This document shows, in pieces, positions 43,791 to 55,245 of a stretch of DNA of 64,000 nt (its first letter is position 1; each line of letters starts with the position of its first letter). A model generated the notes under the pieces. The model had not been told where the DNA came from and did not search any database. It saw only the letters and a list, made by a program, of their open reading frames with translations. The stretch is taken from NCBI RefSeq assembly GCF_016086655.4, contig NC_052136.2, forward strand, positions 17,670,001 through 17,734,000, written 5' to 3'. The position numbers and the translations under genes are program-made. Source of the DNA: Lepeophtheirus salmonis (Eukaryota > Arthropoda > Copepoda > Siphonostomatoida > Caligidae).

Positions 43791-44756
43791 GTTTGTTATT
43801 GTGAAATTCCTTTAAGGTTTGGACTCAAGGATATTTTTAATAGTATTATTAACACTAGATTCTTATAGTATATACATCATTTTTAACAGGAAGTGAAAAT
43901 ATCAAACTCTGATAATATCCAAAGGATAATTTTGTGCATTGTAATAAAGACATTTATTAGCGAGCTAAAATGATGCCTCTAGGCTTAAAATGAAAATAGT
44001 TTATTTAAAAGGAAAGACGAAAAGGTTTGTCAAGAATAAGTAGCTATTTATGTACCTAGTGACGGCATGAGGTTGTCACAAAATGTTTAAAATCTTTTTG
44101 AGAATAGAAAATGGACTATTCTAACATTAATTGACCCCAACGATCCCATTTTACCTCCCTCAAATGTGTATTCTCCAAAACATTCATATTTTGGAAAGAT
44201 CCGGATTTGAAATTGTGGGGCTTAGAGGGAAAGACGATAAATATTAACTTAATTAGGGCCAATATCAATTATTTGCGAGAAAAAATGACGATAATAATAA
44301 TCAATTGATCGAACCACTTATTTAACTATATCCTTGAAAAACTATCAAAAATATTTAATCATGCAAACGCAAAAGCTCCAACTACTATATAATTTCCCTC
44401 CTCACGGTAGCAAAGTAGTTCATCCACGAATATTTGTAAGAAATTGCATCATATAATGAGGATTCATGGATATATAGAATACAAAGATGCTTCATTTGGC
44501 CATGTCAGGTATTTATGTAAATTATTAATCCAATAATTTTCAAAACTCATTACAGTTATAAAAATAATAAGTAATAGGGCATGAGCATTGTTTACTTATA
44601 TTAATTTGTAAACACCCTGACAGTGAGTAATTGCGGAAAAATAATACAACTCCCTAAATAATAATTATGACAAGTTGATTATCCAGCCAAAGAGTACAAC
44701 AAGCTAAGAGTAATATTGCAATATTTGGAAGTTAGTAATCATCATAATTTATAAGC
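43791..44756. other. AT-rich stretch, nothing recognised
   Basis: No gene or repeat boundary is supported. Confidence 0.4.
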
Positions 44757-45055
44757 ATGCCATCGTCTTGTGTTGTTCCTGGGTGCTCGAAAGGAGGATC
44801 ATTGCGATTCCTTTCAAATTAAAGTGTCTGTCTTAAATGGCGTATTGCTCTGAGACGAGAAGACGGTCATGGTTCACTCTGGAGGCCATCAAAATACTCT
44901 GTGTTACGTGAACAAAACTTCAACCGAGAAGATTTATGAGTGGCAAGGCAAATTCTAGATTTCGTAGGAGAAAAATCACATAGGTCTTTTGAAACGATAT
45001 GCAGTCCCATCCCTTTTTCTAGACCATAAGCAAGTAAAAATCCAGTTGAGGAAAT
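44757..45055 (+). pseudogene. THAP-domain remnant
   Basis: From ATG at 44757: MPSSCVVPGCSKGGSLRF, a TAA, then KWRIALRREDGHGSLW, PSKYSVLREQNFNREDL and a TGA. After a frame change, LKRYAVPSLFLDHK follows. This is the order of a THAP DNA-binding domain: CxxxxC, W, then a CxxH-type pair and an AVPxxF motif. Here the second ligand pair reads SVLREQNF where SVLCEQHF would be expected, so both metal ligands are replaced. THAP domains occur in P-element transposases and in host regulators; the rest of the protein is not seen. It ends about 50 bases before a Gypsy LTR. Confidence 0.75.
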
Positions 45056-45102
45056 CTTCGTTTGATCAATATTAAAATGGTACAAGTTGAAGGTCTATAA
45101 AT

Positions 45103-45165
45103 TGTTGGGATTTTTGTAGTTTACTAAACAGGTTAGAACGTCGATTTCTCTAGCACTAAGTACTG
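45103..45165 (+). repeat. 5' LTR remnant
   Basis: It starts TGTTGGGA and matches the 3' LTR through GTAGTTTACTAAA, GTTAGAACGTC and AGCACTA. Similarity stops near 45165, so the LTR is truncated or the rest has diverged. Confidence 0.75.
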
Positions 45166-45702
45166 CCAAGGGAATATGAATATGGGATTTGCCATAACTT
45201 TGTATATTTTATTTATTGATTACTAGTTAATGATATAACATAATACATATAGTTGTTTAAATAAGATACTAATCAGTCGTCATCATTATTGGATCGTTCT
45301 AAGCATAACATGGCGCTGTCGGAGGGGTATTGCATATCAAGTTGACGGACATATTCAAGAATACCCACGAATGATGAATTAGCAGAAGAAAATGGGATTT
45401 TGATAGAGAAGGTCAAAATGTCGGAAGGAAATCTAATATCGGGAGATGAAGATAAGAACGATGATTCCAAGATAAGAATGATTATTATTTTGATTGAATA
45501 GAAAAATTGAGCTCGTGAAGATTTCATTACAAGAGATGAACTACACTGTGAAATGTTGGCAAGAATGTTTAATTGCAAAAATTCTGACAAAATAGAAGAA
45601 CGACCTTAGGAGAAAGAAAGTGTCACAAAAATAAATCAATAAATGAAAATACTAATAAAATTTCCACCTCAGATTGAGAAGGGTAAAATTTAGGAGGAAG
45701 CG

Positions 45703-45891
45703 TTGGCACGAAAATCAAGTTCGATATCAAGTATAAAAGCAAATCATAAAAAAGAGCAGATAAGAGAAACTCAAAGATACTCTTATTTTGGAAGAAATTA
45801 TCATAGAAATGGAGAAAAATGTCCAGCATATGAAAAGAAATACAATTATTATCAAAAAATAGCTTATTTTAAATTAATGTGTAAATCATAG
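45703..45891 (+). pseudogene. Gypsy gag, zinc-knuckle region
   Basis: Gag nucleocapsid segment that would bind the element RNA. The frame reads SYFGRNYHRNGEKCPAYEKK, then NYYQKIAYFKLMCKS. By comparison with gypsy-type gag proteins it should hold two CxxCxxxxHxxxxC knuckles. Several cysteines are now Tyr or Phe and one histidine is Tyr, while the final cysteine of each knuckle remains. Weak gag-like sequence with stops continues upstream from about 45270. Confidence 0.75.
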
Positions 45892-46019
45892 AGAGAATTT
45901 TTCAAATCTAATGCATTAAAAGTGAGCGATGTAAAAAAAGAACGTAGATGATAGAATGGTATCTCTTGAAGTAATGTATAGACTATAAGGTAAGAGAAAT
46001 TAAAAGAATAAGAGCAATG

Positions 46020-47026
46020 TGATCCCGGACGCATTATCAAGGGCACCTGTGTCATCTCCAGAAGTTAATGAAAATCTTGAAGAAGAAGTTGGCTCCAATA
46101 GAGACGAAGTAATATGGATTGCAATGATTAGAATAAGTCAATCAGAAGAAGAAGAGAAATAGTTGATCCATTAGTAGAAGATATTCGTGAGGAGTCCTTA
46201 AGAGATCAATAGCATATTGACCTAGTAAATGCGATAGAAATAATGTAATTGGAGATGGAGTGAAACCTTACATGAAAATGTTACCTTAATTAAGCACTGA
46301 GCATCAAGGAATAGAACAAACAAAGACAAGAGCCAGACAAACGGTTTATTGGTTGAGGATGAATATGGAAATTCAAGAAATGATACAGTCATAGACGAAA
46401 AGTATAGAAAGGTTGCCATCTTTGTCAAAGGAATCACTTTGGTGTGATCTGACTCCACATAAGACCGTTCAAAATTGTATCTGCTCACATGTTTGAGAGT
46501 AAAGGTAAACATTATATCGTTTAAGGTGATAGACTATCGGGTTACACATACATAGAATAATTCAAGAGAGTTCCTAATTCTAAGGATGTAATTGTAGTGT
46601 TGAGGAAGATATTGCCGGAGATGGTAATTCTTATGAAGTTGAGGACGTATCCAAGATCCACTGTATAATTCTATAGAATTGAAGGAGAATTTTGAAGAGA
46701 TGGAACATATCATGGGGACATCTCCTCATTATCCTCAAAGTAACGGTCATGCTGAAAGTATAGTAAAAAAAATGAAAGCACTATTAGAAAAAGTAAATGG
46801 AATTATGGGTCAGAAAAGTATTTTCTTGGATTACTTGAGTTTAGAAATACTTCGAAGATTGATGGAAAATCCCTTAATTAAATGTTATTTAGTCATCAAG
46901 TACAATCTAGTATACTACAACATTGATGAAGTTAGGGTACAATGGTCCGGACTCAATCGGTGGATGAGGAGAGACGTAGAGAAAGGGAATAAATTATTAC
47001 AATTTAAATACAATAGACTTATCTGA
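46020..47026 (+). pseudogene. Gypsy pol remnant: RNase H end and integrase
   Basis: NVIPDALSRAPVSSPE (about 46020-46070) is the RNase H end that precedes integrase in Gypsy pol. EHQGIEQTKTRARQTVYW (about 46296-46350) is the first half of the HHCC zinc-binding domain. Its cysteines are lost to changes near SIERLPSLSK. From 46679 the frame is open for 115 codons: EHIMGTSPHYPQSNGHAE is the integrase core block that carries the catalytic glutamate, followed by VKKMKALLEKVNG. The two catalytic aspartates upstream are not recognisable. Fragments of the basic C-terminal tail follow before the purine tract. Confidence 0.85.
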
Positions 47027-47256
47027 GTTAGATGTGGGAACTAATGTAATAGTAAAAAATTATAAATATGGTCAAATGTAGTACTTATCAATAGAAGCAA
47101 CCGCGTCCGATTAGAGTCCGGGAAAATATTGTGGAGAAACCGGAGATTCTGGAGAGGGAAATATGGAATTATAAACCTGAGAAGATAATCGACATTACTA
47201 AATAAATTACGAAGATCACTGGGAGTTTAAAATAATTTGAAACTAAGAAGGGAGAG

Positions 47257-47365
47257 ATTGGAGTTTTAGTAGTTTACTAAAGATGTTAGAACGTCACGTT
47301 TTCAAGCACTAGGTAGTCCCACATCGTTTGTTCAGTTCTCTCCTGAGCACCAATAAAATTTAGCT
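47257..47365 (+). repeat. 3' LTR
   Basis: It follows the purine tract directly, starts ATTGGAG and contains AATAAA near 47353. The right boundary is uncertain. Confidence 0.65.
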
Positions 47366-47387
47366 TGAATAATTATCAACCATGCGT

Positions 47388-47630
47388 GCGCAGAAAACTG
47401 CCCTCGAGATAATTGGTAGTTAAGAAAATTGCAATATAGGTATTATAATAATATTACTGACACTTGAATCTACTCCCTTTGAGGATTGAACAAATAAATA
47501 TGTTTAGACATTTTTCATAAATAATATTAAGCGAATTTATACTGTGTTGCTATTCATCCTGAAGTTTGAAAAAAATACGGGCAATTTTCGCAACTGGCAA
47601 TTTTCCCCAGGGCAGTTTTCCTAGTACCAA
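47388..47630 (-). mobile_element. Element with GAAAATTGCC subrepeats, copy 2
   Basis: Inverted copy of 36655-36875: the reverse complement of 47460-47630 opens GGTACTAGGAAAACTGCC and carries three GAAAA(C/T)TGCC units and the same unique part. At the other end (47388-47430) the words GAAAACTGCCCT and GAAAATTGC appear in the opposite direction. This copy therefore has inverted subrepeat ends, like a miniature element of about 240 bp. Confidence 0.75.
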
Positions 47631-48794
47631 ATCTATGGTATAATAAATCCATTTTGTCTTTTCTCTTTTATAACTAGTCAAGTAATATTTATCACTCAAC
47701 TAGTCGTGAATTTGTTTTAAAAAAATAGGACCTACTGATAATAATTTTAATAGTTCAAACAATTTTGAGTCAACAAATTTGATGTTAATCACAACCAATG
47801 GATTGCAAAATAAATTATTGCAATTATACGCCTACTTTGATAAAAAACATTATAGGCTAAATACTAAATAAATAAATTGAAATGGATTTCAGGATACAAA
47901 AATATATTAAAAAGGTCCAACTGGATATTATCATGTATGTATTAAATATTAACATTCGAAAAGAAAAAAAGAAAAGTTAAATTGATTTGTATCTAATTCA
48001 AAAATACCCAAAAATTTACAACAAAATATTAAAACAAAGTTATTTATTTGTATTGCACAAGAGATCAGAGGGCTCCAATCAACATAGTATTTAGATTTCT
48101 ATAAATTGTATGTGAAGATAAATTCTTTATCTGTTGTCGTTGTCTTTATTTAGGGCAAGAAAGTAATTATTCCTCATTCAAAATTGTCTGGACTTTCACG
48201 AGAAAAAATGTGTGTCGCTTTCCTCAACTTCGTATCAAGGAGTAATTCATGAATAGACTATATTTGCATTATCCTGAAATATACTGATTTCAAGGGTGAT
48301 AACTCTTCATTATCTTGATGAATCAGTCCTTGGTTAATAAAGAAACAAATTCTGAGGATTGAATTTATTTGACATTATCATCTAAATGAGGATGAGGAGA
48401 GCCAGTCAATAATCATCTGACTAGAAACTCTTTCCGAAGAAACTTTGAAAAGTGAGGCAAGGAGAGGAATATATGAATTTGTTTTAATGGATTTAAATCT
48501 ATGCAAGGATTACTAGGGAGAAGGACTTCTACCTTGAAGATAGTATATTTATTTTTTAGTATCCTCGTGCCCTATTACGTATACCATGAATTACAGTGAT
48601 AAATAATATAAATGAAGGTCATCAACATACTTCATGGATCCGTTGAATTATCAACGTTAAAATTGATATTACGGGCAAAGCACCATCATTACTTATGATA
48701 TGAAATTGACGCTAAAAATTTGATATGGTATTGTTTTGAACTTTGCAAAAAAAAATCTCAATATCACTCCTACATGATGACTAATATTCGGAGA
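47631..48794. other. AT-rich stretch, nothing recognised
   Basis: A 29-codon open frame near 48436-48522 (SEETLKSEARRGIYEF) is protein-like but too short to assign. Confidence 0.4.
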
Positions 48795-48870
48795 AGTAGA
48801 AATGGGTTTTTTGTAAGAGCACAAGGAGAAGGCGGAAGCGAGACTTGTTGTATTACTGAAACAAAAAAAA
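48795..48870 (+). repeat. Dispersed repeat family R1, copy
   Basis: Carries TTTTTTGTAAGAGCACAAGG and AGAAGGCGGAAGCGAGA. Related copies lie at 50855-51110 and 54485-54560 (same orientation) and at 55080-55245 and 57180-57395 (inverted). Confidence 0.65.
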
Positions 48871-49344
48871 GTAAGAACACAAGCATCAAACGCATTTTTT
48901 CTTTATATAGATCCCTTCTTTACCAAAAAGTGAAAAGTGCACCAACCAGCCCCGCCCTCCCCTCTATTATAAAAAATTGAACTTAATTTCAGAATATGTA
49001 AATAATTCAGTACTCATCCTTATCTTTTTTACTCGGTCAAGATAAAACAATATCCTTGGTCCAAAAATTTAATCAAAAGTTAAGTTATAGCCTAGTGATT
49101 ATATTTTTGATATGGATACGTACATTCAATATGTGAGTACAATTATAAATAGCACCTACCCTTTAGTATATATGATTAGGTGGGATTTGCTTTTTGATAC
49201 ATTTTATTAGTCTTTCCTTGTTTCGAGGATTATTAAAGATTAACTTTTCAAATTTATAAAATACGTATGTACGTAGATACTTACCTAAGAAATATCATGT
49301 TGTTGCATAAAATTCAAAAAAAGCAAGGTAGAATGATTTTTATA

Positions 49345-49420
49345 TTTAAATTGACTCTAAATTACATTTGTATTCTTCGACGAATTATCATCAAATTCTA
49401 TTAGCAAACTATTCTTACTA
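49345..49420 (+). repeat. Dispersed repeat copy (pair with 31670-31745)
   Basis: Shares TATTCTTCGACGAATTATC with the partner. Confidence 0.5.
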
Positions 49421-49499
49421 ACCCTTCTGTTGCGTTTCAAATTGTACTTGAAGTAGCAATCATTGATCGACACAATAAAAAAAAACTATAATGGACACT

Positions 49500-49785
49500 C
49501 GGTAGTTTGCAAAAACCTCCGCTTAAAATAAAATTAAGTTATATATCTTAATTTGCTCAAAAGTTATGGTCGATTATGGATTTTTTACTTTTTGTGTGAC
49601 CTTTGACCTCTCAAAATTTAAGGCCACTTACTGTGACCATATATAATCTTCCGACCAAGTTTGATCAAAATCGATCCCTAAATTCTGCCATAATCCCTGT
49701 GACTAACAAACACGCCAACTAACAAACAAACAGAGGCATAACCATATTCTCACTTCAACTTCGTTGACGGAGGTAATGCCAAATT
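49500..49785 (+). repeat. TGACCTTTGACC-type dispersed repeat, copy 1
   Basis: Contains GTGTGACCTTTGACCTCTC, ACCAAGTTTGATCAAAATCG, runs of ACAAACAAACAGAGGC, and ends ACTTCGTTGACGGAGGTAAT. This layout is familiar from short dispersed repeats of many marine invertebrates (recalled, not searched). The 3' end reappears inverted at 53262-53375. Confidence 0.7.
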
Positions 49786-49789
49786 GGCA

Positions 49790-50854
49790 GTTTTTATTTA
49801 AAAGTGGATATATCGAGGCCATTATCGGTCTTTTACATCACATAAAAGTTATAAACTATAGCTCAAATTCTAGAGCATATTAACCCATCCCATAAATCTG
49901 AATACAAGGCCTTGAATCAAATATATCTATGAAATTTTAGTCAGTATAAATTCATAATATATATCAAGTAAAAAAAATAATTGGGATTTTCTTCTTTTCT
50001 TGACGTTGTTCAAGATTGATTTTATGTTGACACAGCACAAATGTATCTACTCTATCACCAAAATAATACTTGATACTTTTTTACCCTCACAAAACTACAT
50101 CATCAATAAAAATATTTATGGTTCAAACGAATGAAGAACCAAAATCCCAATTTAATACCCAGTAAGTCCTTCTTTAAAAAAAAATATACCTAGGCGTTCA
50201 TCCAAAGATAATTGCAGAACGTGATGAAGATTAGAGTCTCCATTATGGATAATATTAATTAATAATGTCAGAATAGGAGATATAAACATATTTAACAAAA
50301 AAATAGAACATGCCGATAAAGACCAATATATATATATATATGTACTAGGTATATAAGTCAATTAATATACATATATATGTAATTCGATACGACATGAGAA
50401 GCATCACGAATTGAGGAAATTCGATCTGGATCGTGATTCTTATTTAAAGGCCTGTCGTCATATAACATGATGTAATATTTGATTATAAATGTTTTATTAA
50501 GTATAATCAATAGAGTATATTCACTGACTCGACGGCATAAATTACTTCATGATTGAGGGGGATAATAGTATCTTAAGGGCTTGATACTTTTAATACATAA
50601 CTTGAGCAAACTTCCAATAAATCTTCACTAAACTCCTTCAAAAGGCTTTAAGAGTAAAAAAAGACTTGACATCTAGATCGAATGCAAATAAAAAACACTG
50701 ATATTTGAACTAAATGTCTATATTTTCACCTTTTTTTTTGTTGATAGATTAGGGTCGTGAGAAGTGTGATAATTATTAGGAAATATCTTATTATTTCCAT
50801 TGTATTAGTTAATTGTTATCTGCAATAATAAGGCTGTATAACGATGTAATCACT
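49790..50854. other. AT-rich stretch with a TA microsatellite
   Basis: A TA run lies at about 50327-50342. No gene is supported. Confidence 0.4.
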
Positions 50855-51110
50855 AGAGTTGACATTTTTGTAAGGGAAAAAAGAGTACAAGGAGAAGATG
50901 AAAGAGCTGTACATATATTTAGTACAGCTGAATTGAGACCCTTGTTTATATCAGTCCCTCTTTATATGATTTTGGGGGAGGGGGATGAATTAATACTATA
51001 AAGAGGAGAACCTTCTTCATTCAAAAAAAATTTAAACTATTAAATATGGAACAAAAAAGAAGAAAGAGCACACGTAACAACTGTTTTTCCTTTTCTAATT
51101 TTAAAAAAGG
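50855..51110 (+). repeat. Repeat family R1, longer copy
   Basis: Starts TTTTTGTAAGGGAAAAAAG with ACAAGGAGAAGATG. It includes the part shared with 32920-33005 and ends near AGCACACGTAACAACTGTTT, a word also found near 54775 and, inverted, near 54920 and 55525. Confidence 0.6.
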
Positions 51111-51639
51111 TAGTTCTTTCATTAAAAACAATTCAAAACACGTAATAATATATTTATAATAAAAATATTAATGTCAGATTTATAATGTTAAAACTAGGCA
51201 ATAGAGGGCTACCATTTTAATAAACAGTAATTCATTTTAATTGGTTGTAGCATTTTTACATCCAAAAGTTGACTATTTTCTTTAATATTATATTTAGTAG
51301 TCACATAAAAACACATTATTGTAGCTACAAACACCGTAAATATTAGACAAGTCGTTACATTCAACTCTTTTTTCAAAAAGTAATAAAAAAAGCCTCAAAA
51401 TCAGTTGGTATTATTCCGAATAGGCTAAGAGCAAACTAAAAAAAATTATTATCCACAAGGTGGTGTGGTAGTTTGTACCTTATTATTTAAACTATTTGTT
51501 TTAAAAAATGGCGCATTCCGAGAAAAATCTTCACATTTTCTATGTGAGTAACATACTAGTATATTTTATATTAATTAAATAATATTATAATTCAAGGAGT
51601 TGGATTATTTTGCCACAGGATGGCGTAACTCTCTGTTTC
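51111..51639. other. AT-rich stretch, nothing recognised
   Basis: No supported feature. Confidence 0.4.
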
Positions 51640-51845
51640 TTTGTTTACAAACTAATATAAATAAACAACGCTGATACCCTAGTCTGGAAATTTTATTCAA
51701 TAATTGTTGGGAAATATTTACAGTTTAATAAGAACTAATTCGAATTCAACCAATAAACGTACAGAAAATTGATAAGGGAAAAAGAAAGATAAAAATTGAG
51801 AACTGACAATAAATTAAGAAGTCTTGTTAGTGAGGTATAGATTAT
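51640..51845 (+). repeat. Dispersed repeat (family of 31780-31990)
   Basis: Diverged copy with TTTATTCAATAATT and TTTACAGTTTAATAAGA. Confidence 0.45.
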
Positions 51846-52304
51846 ATATAGGATTATATATATCCTTCCTTAATATATAACTTAAAATCCCATTAAATAC
51901 CAGTCTGTTGTTCTATTCTGTAGAATACTTAAAAAACGTTCAAAATACGAAAGCGCCGATTTTCAATTAGATTATAGTTCAGTAGGTACTTCATTTTATC
52001 ATTATAATTTGTTTATTAAAACGTTAAATACCTTTGTTTCTTATAACTTTTAGGACAGACAATTTTTCAATATTCTTAACTACTGCTAAATTAAACTATA
52101 TATTATTCTTCTAAACGTTGAATGGGTATGCCTCTAAAATAGTCAAAATAGACGTCAAAATTTTTTGAGAGACATACCAACCTACTAGGTAAATAGGTTC
52201 TACTGAATATTTGCATCCTACTTATATTTAAGATTAATAAATGAATAACTATACTCACTTACTAGGGGTGCCCGCATGATTTTTTTATGAGAGAGAGAGA
52301 GAGT
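51846..52304. other. AT-rich stretch; GAGAGA run near 52290
   Basis: TAGGGGTGCCCGCA near 52263 looks like a hAT-style terminus, but no partner end was found. Confidence 0.35.
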
Positions 52305-52605
52305 TTGGTTTTTGGATAAAAAATCAAAAAATTTTGAAAAAAATCTAAAAACTGACAAAAAATTTCAAAAAAAAATAGCTATTCACGTAAAATTAAAATT
52401 TTGGGGAAAAAAAATCAAAATTGAATTATTAAATATCAAAAAATTTCCAAAAAATATCACAATCTACAGCTGTTCACTAAAAATGAATTTTTTGGAAAAA
52501 AAATTCTAAAATCTATAACTATTCACAAAAAATTAAATTTTACAGAAAAATAATCGAAAAATCCATTTCTATTCACAAAAAATGAAATTTTTTTCAAACA
52601 TTATG
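52305..52605. repeat. AT-rich minisatellite block
   Basis: About five units of 50-65 bp, each with CTATTCAC and AAAAATTAAATTTT-like words. Same family as 32340-32610 and 34935-35090. The 65-codon Lys/Phe-rich open frame over it is an artefact. Confidence 0.65.
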
Positions 52606-53261
52606 TTTTTTCTTTTGCTACATCATTTGCCTGAATGACGAAAAAAATTGGGGAGGGGCTTATATTTATTATACTAAGACAGTCTAGCTATATATATATA
52701 TATACATAGTTGTTACATCATATATATTACAGAAGCATACTATTGACAGTAAAAAACATGTACAATGTACATATATAATGGGCAAAAAAGAACAAAAAAA
52801 AGAACATTATACATATTAGATAAGAAAACGAAGTTGAGTGAATGTAATTGATCCCTTTTTTTATCAGTCTTTTGTCATACTACTCATGTTATACATAAAT
52901 ACAGGAATAGTGTTTACAGTATAAAAAGGTTCATTCTACGAAGAGAAATAAAATCCTTACGTCACGAGAAAAAAATGATTGAATTATATCATATGCGGAA
53001 TATCGAAAGTGACATCTTCAGTCAAAAAAAGGTTTTTCCTTACCCAAGTACTCAACTTAACAAGGGTGTTTCGTTAGGGCCGTCCCCTTCCTAAAGGAAA
53101 ATCCTATCAATGGCCCTGTGTTTTGTCAATTTGTTTGATAGTTGGGCTGAATAATTTGTAATTTTAATAACTAACATCAATGAAAGTAGTTTAATCATTT
53201 CATTCAGAGAGTAAAGATCTACATTGCATACTTTGCATGAAATTGCAATATTACCCCAATC
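52606..53261. other. AT-rich stretch, nothing recognised
   Basis: A GC-richer patch at 53084-53124 has AGGGCCGTCC and TGGCCCT words but is too short to call. Confidence 0.4.
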
Positions 53262-53375
53262 ACATACTTATTACCTCCGGCAATGAAGTTGAAAGTAGAT
53301 TGTGTTTTTGCATCTATTTGTTTCTTAGTTTGCTAGTTTTTTTGTTGATCAGCAAGTATGTTTTTATAGAAGAAG
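53262..53375 (-). repeat. TGACCTTTGACC-type dispersed repeat, copy 2 (3' part)
   Basis: TTACCTCCGGCAATGAAGTTGA and the TTTGTTTCTTAGTTTGCTAG run match the inverted 3' end of 49500-49785. The TGACC-rich part is absent. Confidence 0.6.
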
Positions 53376-54484
53376 ATCGTCCAAAGAGTATATTTTTTTA
53401 TATAAAAAATAAAGTCTTTTAATATTTTGCATAACATTCTGTCAAAAATTGTCAGATTTTAAAAGCTTAAAATAATGGTACTTCATGAAGGGCTTGATAT
53501 TTTTTCAGATGGTAAATTTTGAGCAACGCTGTACTCGGTATATAGCTCTTTGTATTTATATGGTTGTTCCAAATGACTTCCTTTATCAAAACATTGATCA
53601 CTAATTATAAATGATTTATAAGGAGTTCGAAACTATAAAAAAATTGTGAGTTGAAACGAATAATGAAAAAGATCTTTGAAATTTAACTAGATTCGAAAGT
53701 TTTTATCAGAGAATAGAATAAAAACTTAAAAACTTGAGTATGTGAACTGAATCTCCTAAATCTTGGTATTTTTATGATTTTTTTTTTTTTTTTTTTTTGT
53801 TTCGTGTCTTTATCATTATCTATTTCCTATCATTTGTTTAGTCACAACATAATACATTTAATAATTCGTCACTTATTAAGCTAAATACATAGAATTATTT
53901 ACTCCAAATTATTAATTGACTTAAAAGTAATACATTTGAGGATAAATGACTATATGAACCCTCAATCTTGGATGTATTTAGGAACTAAACAATGTAGAAG
54001 CATTGTATAACTATTGTGAAATAACAATGTTTCCAGAAAAGTGTTTTGTATCCACTAATGTATGTAAATGAAACAAAGAAATGTCTACCCAGAAAAACGT
54101 TTGCACTTTGCATCAAATACCCGACACCATTATCCTTGGTCTATGTTTATAAATTATACAAGCTACATTGAGGATTTGTATCTCTAATACTTACTTGCAG
54201 TTGATGTGACGAGGACTATGAAGGCGTTGTTATTATGAGCGACCTAAATCTCAATGTATAAGGTAAAAAAAAAATGTTTTAAACAATAATCTTTTGTATT
54301 TAGATCTTCTTGACAATTTCCTGCAAATATTTAAAAGACTTATTTTAAGCAAATTTGCACGTCTCTTGGACGTGAGTTAAGACAAAAAAATGGGTTAGAT
54401 AGGCATAGATATTATGATCTAGATAAGTTTAATACAGCTCTTATGTTGAGTCTATGATATAATATTATTAGAGATGGGATTTTT
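53376..54484. other. AT-rich stretch with a poly(T) tract
   Basis: A run of about 22 T lies near 53778-53799. No gene is supported. Confidence 0.4.
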
Positions 54485-55245
54485 GTAAGAGCGCAAGGAA
54501 AAGGCGAGAGTAAGAGATATGGTATTTCTAAATTAAGGTACTTGTTAATAACAGCTACCTGGAACATGATTTTGTAGATAGAAAATGAATGACTGCTTTA
54601 TTCAAAATAGCAATAATGAAAGAAAAATATTATAATTATATTTAATTAATACATACATATTTTATTATATATTTTTAAAACAATTTAAACAAAAGATAGG
54701 CGAGAATACCTAGTTGAGTGGGAGAAGTTAACACCCCCATGAACTTTTAAATAATGAAAAAAAAAAAGAAGATAGAGCACACGGAACAACCTTTTTAAAT
54801 TTTTGAATGTAGTTTTTTTGTTACAAACTTGTCATCTTTACAAATAATGAATGCGTAGGGCATGGGGAAAAAGAAAGAAAAATCACTGTTTTGAGATTAG
54901 AAAAGGAAAACGGTTGGTGCATGTGTTCTTTATACTCTTTTGTTCATTCCTTAATAGATCGTCGTGAAGTGAACATCTTGCTCTGAATGATGAATTCCCG
55001 CCTACTTGGGTATAAGTTTTTTGAATGTATGATAAAATAATAGTGTATATGATTAAATATAATTTTGCAATATTTTCCCTGTACTAATGCTAGTATAAAT
55101 ATTAAAGGATCTCCTGTCTATAGCAGTAATTCATTTTATTACGCCGAAATCATTAATAAGCAGTTTATTTGAACATGGGTCTGAATTCAGAAGTACCATA
55201 TGCCTTGCTCCCGCGTTTTCCTCGCGCTCTCAAGGCTCGCTTTTT
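54485..55245. mobile_element. Repeat family R1 copy with inverted ends, about 760 bp
   Basis: The left end (GAGCGCAAGGAAAAGGCGAG with AGATATGGTATTTCT) and the inverted right end (GAGCGCGAGGAAAACGCGGG with GCATATGGTACTTCT) match over about 60 bases. This suggests a non-autonomous element with inverted termini. Outer boundaries and target duplication are not fixed. A smaller inverted structure (54758-54965) lies inside. Confidence 0.6.
54758..54965. mobile_element. Small inverted-end element nested in R1
   Basis: The left word AGCACACGGAACAACC and the inverted right part (CGGTTGGTGCATGTGTTC) mirror each other around about 54850. The same half-unit occurs near 51050-51110 and 55513-55565. Confidence 0.5.

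Larger units (their letters stand above)
45103..47365 (+). mobile_element. Ty3/Gypsy LTR retrotransposon, internally deleted and decayed
   Basis: Order from left: a shortened 5' LTR, a gag zinc-knuckle region (45703-45891), the last residues of RNase H (PDALSRAPV, about 46030), the integrase zinc finger and core (46290-47026), a purine tract AAGAAGGGAGAGA, and the 3' LTR. At about 2.3 kb it is less than half the length of a normal element. Protease, reverse transcriptase and most of RNase H are missing between 45890 and 46020. Stops and shifts are frequent. Confidence 0.88.

Noticed and set aside
45273..46512. Several minus-strand frames of 60-105 codons
   Set aside because: They are opposite the Gypsy gag and integrase remnants, which explain the composition better.
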